From NCBI RefSeq assembly GCF_011578285.1, contig NZ_CP049916.1, positions 992,001-1,056,000 of the forward strand: DNA of 64,000 bases, in the 5' to 3' direction. The DNA comes from Acinetobacter lanii (lineage in GTDB: Bacteria > Pseudomonadota > Gammaproteobacteria > Pseudomonadales > Moraxellaceae). The position numbers were made by a program, and so were the translations under genes. The notes under the pieces were generated by a model, which made no database searches, was not told the origin of the DNA, and saw nothing but the letters and a program-made list of their open reading frames with translations. This document shows positions 59,354 through 64,000 of this stretch, in pieces. The first letter of the stretch is position 1. Every line of letters starts with the position of its first letter.

Positions 59354-60004
59354 TTATTCAATAAATAAAGTATCGTGATATTCAGCAGCAGCCAACATCT
59401 CTTCTTTGGTGAAGTTTGGAATCAGCTTATCTGCTGCCATATGAATCGCTTTAATCACAGCAGAAGAGGCAATATCAGAGGCTTTACGTTTGATCATGCC
59501 CAAGTCGAGAGTTTTATTAAAGTCATTCATAAAATGACGCACTAGGGCTTCACCGAGCTGTTTGTATTGCTCGGTCAGTAAAGTGCGATTGACTTCATTG
59601 CCTGATTTGACTTCAGCAAATAAGTTTTTAAAATTCGCCACCAGTTCAGGTTTTAAAGGTGCCCCAACACGGTAGTTGCCTTCAGGATCTTTAAATAAAC
59701 TTTTTTCAGAAAACTCGATCGATTGTTTGGCAACATCATTCGGTACTTTGCTGAGGAGCTGTTTGAGTAAAACAGCCACAGTTGATTTAATATAGCCCGC
59801 TAATTTTTCAGCAGTTTCGCGTTTTTCGCTTAATGGGAAGCGACACACGAGTTCCACTAAAATCGCATCAAGAATTTCATCATTGATGAGAAGTGCGGCT
59901 TGATCCCGAATTGGATACAGTGGTTCATTGGTATTCTTTTTCTCAATTCCAGATTGAATCGTACTGAGTAACTTTTCAGATGGAATAAAACCAAAATAGG
60001 GCAT
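59354..60004 (-). CDS. Unknown protein in the queF operon
   Basis: A 216-residue soluble, helix-rich protein I cannot assign. There is no signal peptide, membrane segment or familiar catalytic motif; GMIKRKASDIASSAVIKAIHMAADKLIP and LKQLLSKVPND are amphipathic helices. It follows queF by 27 bases and precedes a strong terminator, so it is the last gene of the operon. No function can be given. Confidence 0.75.
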   Translation of the reverse strand: MPYFGFIPSEKLLSTIQSGIEKKNTNEPLYPIRDQAALLINDEILDAILVELVCRFPLSEKRETAEKLAGYIKSTVAVLLKQLLSKVPNDVAKQSIEFSEKSLFKDPEGNYRVGAPLKPELVANFKNLFAEVKSGNEVNRTLLTEQYKQLGEALVRHFMNDFNKTLDLGMIKRKASDIASSAVIKAIHMAADKLIPNFTKEEMLAAAEYHDTLFIE

Positions 60005-60031
60005 GCTTTAAAACCTCAATGTTTATTCATT

Positions 60032-60850
60032 TTATTGTCGCGCCAATCGAATTGGGCTAGGCATCCATGCAAGATCGGATACACGACACGGATTAATGTC
60101 TAATCCACCACGTCGTGTATACGTCGCATATACCATCAGCTTTTCAGGCTTAAATGTTTCCCAAAGGTCTGCATAAATTTGCTCAACGCATTGTTCATGG
60201 AAGCCGTTATGCTGACGATAGGAAATAATATAAGCTAAAATACTGCGATAACAAGGTTTTTTACCTTTATATCGAATAAACACTGTACCCCAATCCGGCT
60301 GTCCAGTAACAGGACAATTACTTCTTAAAAGATGCGAATAAAGGTCAATTTCAAGCTCTTGATTTTGTGCCTCAGTATCTAAACTCAATAAAGTGGCATC
60401 TGGGTGATTTTTTAGACGCTCAGGTTCAAGCTCATCAATACACAGACCTTGGGGTTGGCTCACGGCTAAATCATCGGCTTGAAACAGCGTTAAAGTGATC
60501 TCAGCTTCGGCAGCCTTAGACAAATCTTTTTCAACCGTTGCAATAAAATCAGCGCGAGTTGCAAATTTGGTGAAATTCAGGCTATTGAAGTATAGCTTAA
60601 GTGATTTTGATTCGATCAAATTCGGCGAGTTGGCAGGTAGGGTGATGCGACCAATCGCCACCTGTGGAATGCCCTTAGCATTTAACCAAGAAATTTCAAA
60701 TACATGCCACCAATCTTTACCCTGATAAATGCCATCGATATGGGCATAGTTCTCACGCGCTTGCGCACGCGAGATTGGGAACAAAATATCGGGTTGATAT
60801 TGTGTTGGATAATTGGTGTCTTTACCTAAAAGTGATTGTTCTACACTCAT
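60032..60850 (-). CDS. queF: NADPH-dependent 7-cyano-7-deazaguanine reductase
   Basis: A 272-residue type II (long) QueF, reducing preQ0 to preQ1 for queuosine in tRNA. The protein has two tunnelling-fold halves. The catalytic Cys 179 (SNCPVTGQPDWG) and Asp 186 match the known pair, and the NADPH-binding SWLNAKGIPQVAIG-type ESK segment (ESKSLKLYFNS) lies near residue 80. It overlaps the permease gene by one base (TAATG), so it is coupled to the ABC genes before it. Confidence 0.95.
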   Translation of the reverse strand: MSVEQSLLGKDTNYPTQYQPDILFPISRAQARENYAHIDGIYQGKDWWHVFEISWLNAKGIPQVAIGRITLPANSPNLIESKSLKLYFNSLNFTKFATRADFIATVEKDLSKAAEAEITLTLFQADDLAVSQPQGLCIDELEPERLKNHPDATLLSLDTEAQNQELEIDLYSHLLRSNCPVTGQPDWGTVFIRYKGKKPCYRSILAYIISYRQHNGFHEQCVEQIYADLWETFKPEKLMVYATYTRRGGLDINPCRVSDLAWMPSPIRLARQ

Positions 60851-61623
60851 TATTCACGCATTCCTGAACCGCGAGACAGTAAGTAATACGCCACACCGTA
60901 AAGGATAGCGCAGCAGACTGTGACAAAGATTAATGAAATGGTCACGTTGACATCGCTATGACCTAAAATGCCGTAGCGGAACGCATTGACCATATACACG
61001 ATCGGGTTAATCAGCGACAAATTTTGCCAAAAAGGGCTCAATGCACTGATGGCGTAAAACACGCCACCCAAATATGTTAAAGGGGTTAAAACAAACGTCG
61101 GGATAATGGAAATATCATCAAAGGATTTGGCATACACCGCATTGATGAACCCACCCAACGAAAACAATAAAGAAGTAATGATGACGGTATAGACGGTCAC
61201 GAAAATATTATGAATGGCTAAATGGGTGAAGAACAGGCTCATGATGGTCACGATCAAGCCGACCAACATGCCACGGCACACCCCACCAATCACATAGCCC
61301 CACAAAATCATGTGTAAAGGCACAGGACTCATGATCAGTTCTTCAATACTTTTTTGAAACTTGGCACTAAAGAAACTTGAAGACACGTTGGCATAGCTGT
61401 TAGTGATTACTGCCATCATGATCAGACCCGGTACGATAAATTGCATGTAGCTAAAACCGCCCATCTGCCCAATACGTGAACCGACCAAATTACCAAAGAT
61501 CACAAAGTACAAACTCATGGTGATGGCAGGTGGAAGTAGGGTTTGTGGCCAAATCCGCATAAAACGACGGATTTCTTTATGGACCAATGTGAATAGAGCG
61601 GTTCTTAACTGAGTGAAATTCAT
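60850..61623 (-). CDS. ABC-2 type exporter permease
   Basis: A 257-residue ABC-2 family inner-membrane permease with six helices (YadH-like). IMSPVPLHMILWGYVIGGVCRG and PLTYLGGVFYAISALSPFWQ are family segments. It forms an exporter with the ATPase immediately before it (4-base overlap). The substrate is unknown. Confidence 0.9.
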   Translation of the reverse strand: MNFTQLRTALFTLVHKEIRRFMRIWPQTLLPPAITMSLYFVIFGNLVGSRIGQMGGFSYMQFIVPGLIMMAVITNSYANVSSSFFSAKFQKSIEELIMSPVPLHMILWGYVIGGVCRGMLVGLIVTIMSLFFTHLAIHNIFVTVYTVIITSLLFSLGGFINAVYAKSFDDISIIPTFVLTPLTYLGGVFYAISALSPFWQNLSLINPIVYMVNAFRYGILGHSDVNVTISLIFVTVCCAILYGVAYYLLSRGSGMRE

Positions 61624-62555
61624 TTGGCAGCTCCATCAAGATTTTTCTCGACCATTTTGACAAACAGCTCTTCAAGACGGTTGGATTTATTCCGTAGACT
61701 CAGCACTGTAATGCCTTGGGATTCGAGCAACTGGAATAAATCATTCAATGAATGTGCTTTATCTAGCACCACTTCTAAAGTTACAGGATCGATCAAATTG
61801 AATTTCACCCCGATGATCTCAATATTGAGCGGTTCAATCGGATGTGCTAAATCTAAAATAAAGGATTCTTCATTCAACTGATTTAAGAAAGATTTCATCG
61901 AGGTGTCTTCTTTAATCACACCGCGGTCAATAATGGCAATGCGACGGCACAACTGTTCCGCTTCTTCTAAATAATGGGTGGTTAAAATAATGGATGTGCC
62001 TTTGTCGTTCATTTCAGTGAGAAATTCCCACATCGAACGGCGTAACTCAATATCAACGCCTGCGGTCGGCTCATCTAAAATCAGCAGTTTCGGTTCATGC
62101 ATCATGGCACGCGCAATCATAAGACGACGTTTCATCCCGCCTGACAGCATACGGGCTTGTGTGGCACGTTTTTCCCATAAACCCAGTTTAGTTAAGTATT
62201 CTTCAGCACGTTGTTGTGCAATTTTACGTGGGATACCGTAATAACCGGCTTGGGTCACTAAAATATCGAAGGTTTTTTCAAACTGACCGAAGTTGAATTC
62301 TTGCGGCACAATGCCCAAGCATTGTTTGGCTTCAGAAGGATGGGTATCTAAGTTATGCCCAAAAATTTCGACTGTACCCGAGGTTTTTTTGGTTAATGAA
62401 CTGATGATACTGATCGTTGTCGATTTACCTGCACCATTGGGGCCTAGAAGTGCATAAAATTCACCTTCAGGAACGCTTAAATTGATTCCTTTAAGTGCTT
62501 GAAAACCATTTTTGTAGGTTTTGGATAGGTCTCTTAACGTCAATGCTTCAGTCAT
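61620..62555 (-). CDS. ABC exporter ATP-binding protein
   Basis: A 311-residue ATPase of the ABC-2 exporter class (YadG-like). Walker A is GPNGAGKSTT near residue 40, the signature LSGGMKRRL near 140, and Walker B LLILDEPTAGVD directly after. A C-terminal extension of about 80 residues follows. I place the start at 62555 (MTEALTLRDLSKTY); the in-frame ATG 29 codons upstream lacks family similarity. It is the first gene of the operon ATPase-permease-queF-unknown. Confidence 0.92.
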   Translation of the reverse strand: MTEALTLRDLSKTYKNGFQALKGINLSVPEGEFYALLGPNGAGKSTTISIISSLTKKTSGTVEIFGHNLDTHPSEAKQCLGIVPQEFNFGQFEKTFDILVTQAGYYGIPRKIAQQRAEEYLTKLGLWEKRATQARMLSGGMKRRLMIARAMMHEPKLLILDEPTAGVDIELRRSMWEFLTEMNDKGTSIILTTHYLEEAEQLCRRIAIIDRGVIKEDTSMKSFLNQLNEESFILDLAHPIEPLNIEIIGVKFNLIDPVTLEVVLDKAHSLNDLFQLLESQGITVLSLRNKSNRLEELFVKMVEKNLDGAAK

Positions 62556-62698
62556 AGAGTTCTCGGGTGTTGAATATTGAACGGTATTGTGAGCGATTCG
62601 AGGCGATAAACCAAGTAAAAGCAGGGGAATTATGCGTTGCAATTTTAGAATGTTGTATAAAGTCTAAGCACTAATTTGACTGATGGTGACATAGTTGC

Positions 62699-62726
62699 TT
62701 TACCTTATGCTTTTTTTTGTTATGAT
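62699..62726 (+). promoter_or_regulatory. Promoter of tRNA-Arg
   Basis: TTTACC (62699-62704), 16 bases, then TATGAT (62721-62726), about 20 bases before the tRNA. Confidence 0.55.
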
Positions 62727-62745
62727 GTGCCCATTCCAAAAAGCT

Positions 62746-62821
62746 GCGCTCATAGCTCAACTGGATAGAGTACAGGTCTCCGAAGCCTGTGGCGTGGGTT
62801 CGAGTCCCGCTGAGCGCACCA
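62746..62821 (+). tRNA. tRNA-Arg(CCG)
   Basis: A 76-base cloverleaf: acceptor GCGCTCA with TGAGCGC, discriminator A and encoded CCA. The anticodon loop CTCCGAA gives CCG, which reads CGG. GGTTCGAGTCC forms the T arm. There is no integrase beside it, so nothing suggests use as an attachment site. Confidence 0.97.
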
Positions 62822-63407
62822 TCTTTAACAATAATTTTAAGTTTTTGAATTCTTTATTTTCCATTTACCTTTAATTCACATTGCTATCAGCACATGAGTA
62901 TCTAGAACTCAGTTTCACATTTCACGGTTCATTATTTAAAAATCATCTTTATGCATTTGGATGATGAGCAAGATTAAAAAATGTTGAATATGGCGTGATT
63001 TAAAGCAGGTCTTTTTTCAAAAGCGTGTAATCCCAGAATAAAGCAAGGATTTTCATCTTGAATCAAGAAAATTTAGCTGTGGATGCGAATCATATAAACC
63101 TTAATTTTGCCTAAACCATCTGAGTGCCCAAAAATTTACTTGGGAGAATTAGGATTTTTTAGCTTAAAAATAATACAAACACGAGAATAATGAAGAAATT
63201 TTAAATAATTCAGCCAAAATTGAAGCAAATATTCTCAATTTAACTTCAGAATTCTGTACTATTCAGTCAAAGACTAGAATTATGAATTTAGTGTGAACAC
63301 TAAATTGATGGCTCTGGTCTTTTTGCTTTTAAAGTTCAGGTTTGATTCCAATTCTTGAACGCTTAAAAGTATCTAGATTTGATTGTAAAGTCAGGAATTT
63401 TTTGTTT
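62822..63407. other. Long non-coding region before the CycA-like gene
   Basis: 586 bases without a supportable gene; AT-rich. The one clear signal is the 22-bp palindrome at 63285-63306, listed separately. The region must contain the permease promoter. Confidence 0.5.
63285..63306. promoter_or_regulatory. 22-bp perfect palindrome, probable operator
   Basis: AATTTAGTGT and ACACTAAATT are perfect inverted arms with only GA between them. A 2-base loop cannot form a good RNA hairpin, so a protein binding site is more likely. It lies about 100 bases before the permease start codon. The regulator is unknown. Confidence 0.65.
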
Positions 63408-64000
63408 ATGAGTAAGTTTGATGAGAAACAATCTCCTGAAGAGACTGTGCTCAGCGGTGATGTAGGTAACTCAAGTCATGATGATCAGTTAGAACGATCA
63501 TTGTCGAATCGCCATATCCAACTGATTGCGATTGGTGGTGCAATTGGAACTGGTTTATTCATGGGGTCAGGTCGAACACTGAGTGTTTCAGGGACTTCGG
63601 TCATTTTGACCTACATGATTATTGGTTTCTTCTTCTTTTTCGTCATGCGCGCCATGGGGGAATTACTGCTTTCAAACTTACGCTATAAATCTTTCACTGA
63701 CTTTTGTTCAGCTTACCTAGGCCCTTGGGCAGGTTTCTTCCTTGGATGGTCCTATTGGCTGAGTTGGGTGGTGGCAGCCATTGCAGACATGATTGTGATT
63801 GGTGGTTATATGCAATATTGGGATCCAACCCTTGCACCTTGGATTCCTGCCTTTGTCACTATTATTGTGCTCACGGGATTAAATCTACTGACTGTGAAGC
63901 TGTTTGGTGAAATGGAATTTTGGTTTGCCTTGCTTAAAATCATTGCCATCATTGCTTTCTTATGTGTCAGTCTTTATCTGATCTTTACTCATTTTGTTTC
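63408..64000 (+). CDS. CycA-like amino acid permease (partial)
   Basis: The first 197 residues of an APC-family amino acid transporter, cut by the right edge. After a polar N-terminus, LSNRHIQLIAIGGAIGTGLF (about 33-52) begins helix 1 with the family's GAIGTG motif. FVMRAMGELLLSNL, YKSFTDF and LLTVKLFGEMEFWFALLKII follow, all close to E. coli CycA (D-serine/D-alanine/glycine permease). The substrate is inferred from that similarity. Confidence 0.85.
   Translation, partial: MSKFDEKQSPEETVLSGDVGNSSHDDQLERSLSNRHIQLIAIGGAIGTGLFMGSGRTLSVSGTSVILTYMIIGFFFFFVMRAMGELLLSNLRYKSFTDFCSAYLGPWAGFFLGWSYWLSWVVAAIADMIVIGGYMQYWDPTLAPWIPAFVTIIVLTGLNLLTVKLFGEMEFWFALLKIIAIIAFLCVSLYLIFTHFV

Noticed and set aside
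62746..63407. Possible integration site at the 3' end of tRNA-Arg
   Set aside because: No integrase, no direct repeat of the tRNA end, and core genes on both sides.

Overview
The window is chromosomal DNA of a gammaproteobacterium, almost certainly Acinetobacter (Moraxellaceae). The evidence is a low-GC codon usage, the lldP-lldR-lldD-dld lactate locus, a PqiA protein split over two genes, rodA-mltB-rlpA, an ahcY-metF-rsmE run, and the protein sequences themselves. It does not look like a genomic island: there is no integrase, insertion sequence, phage gene or CRISPR array. Most of it is conserved core metabolism with a few accessory genes. I cannot name the species from sequence alone.

Layout. 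0-6 kb: pyrC, two tandem membrane-anchored diguanylate cyclases with the relic of a third between them, and argG. 6-13 kb: L-lactate permease, its GntR-type regulator, L- and D-lactate dehydrogenases, with two identical operator palindromes in front of lldP and repeat-like DNA before dld; then an unknown membrane protein. 13-20 kb: fadH, tRNA-Ser(UGA), and a four-gene overlapping pqi operon (PqiA in two pieces, PqiB, PqiC). 20-31 kb: pdxB-epmA, cca, maeB, a PAS-GGDEF-EAL protein, rsmE and metF. 31-34 kb: ahcY behind a clear SAH riboswitch, then a divergent AT-rich DUF4917 (SIR2-like) gene. 34-46 kb: a Sel1-repeat protein, a carboxymuconolactone-decarboxylase-like protein, fadE, lipA, sthA, and two tandem FUSC-family transporters. 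46-52 kb: pirin and a divergent LysR regulator, an MFS transporter with an overlapping 53-residue membrane peptide gene, an enlarged OmpW-like porin, and map. 52-55 kb: rpsB-tsf with a structured leader and an intercistronic terminator-like hairpin. 55-64 kb: DUF3465, DUF962/Mpo1-like, rlpA, mltB, rodA, an ABC exporter-queF-unknown operon, tRNA-Arg(CCG), and a CycA-like permease cut by the window edge.

How the genes work together. Lactate is imported and oxidised by the lld/dld set under LldR. ahcY, metF and rsmE form a methyl-cycle neighbourhood in which SAH is sensed by RNA. fadH and fadE serve beta-oxidation, and maeB and sthA balance NADPH. rodA, mltB and rlpA act on the cell wall. Three c-di-GMP proteins (two cyclases and one likely phosphodiesterase) lie within 30 kb.

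The best leads for something less described are: the DUF4917 gene with SIR2-like motifs; the terminator hairpin that contains the cca ribosome binding site; the diguanylate cyclase array with a decayed middle copy and no inhibitory sites; the unannotated 53-residue membrane peptide; and a 22-bp perfect palindrome before the CycA-like gene. All searches named below remain to be run.
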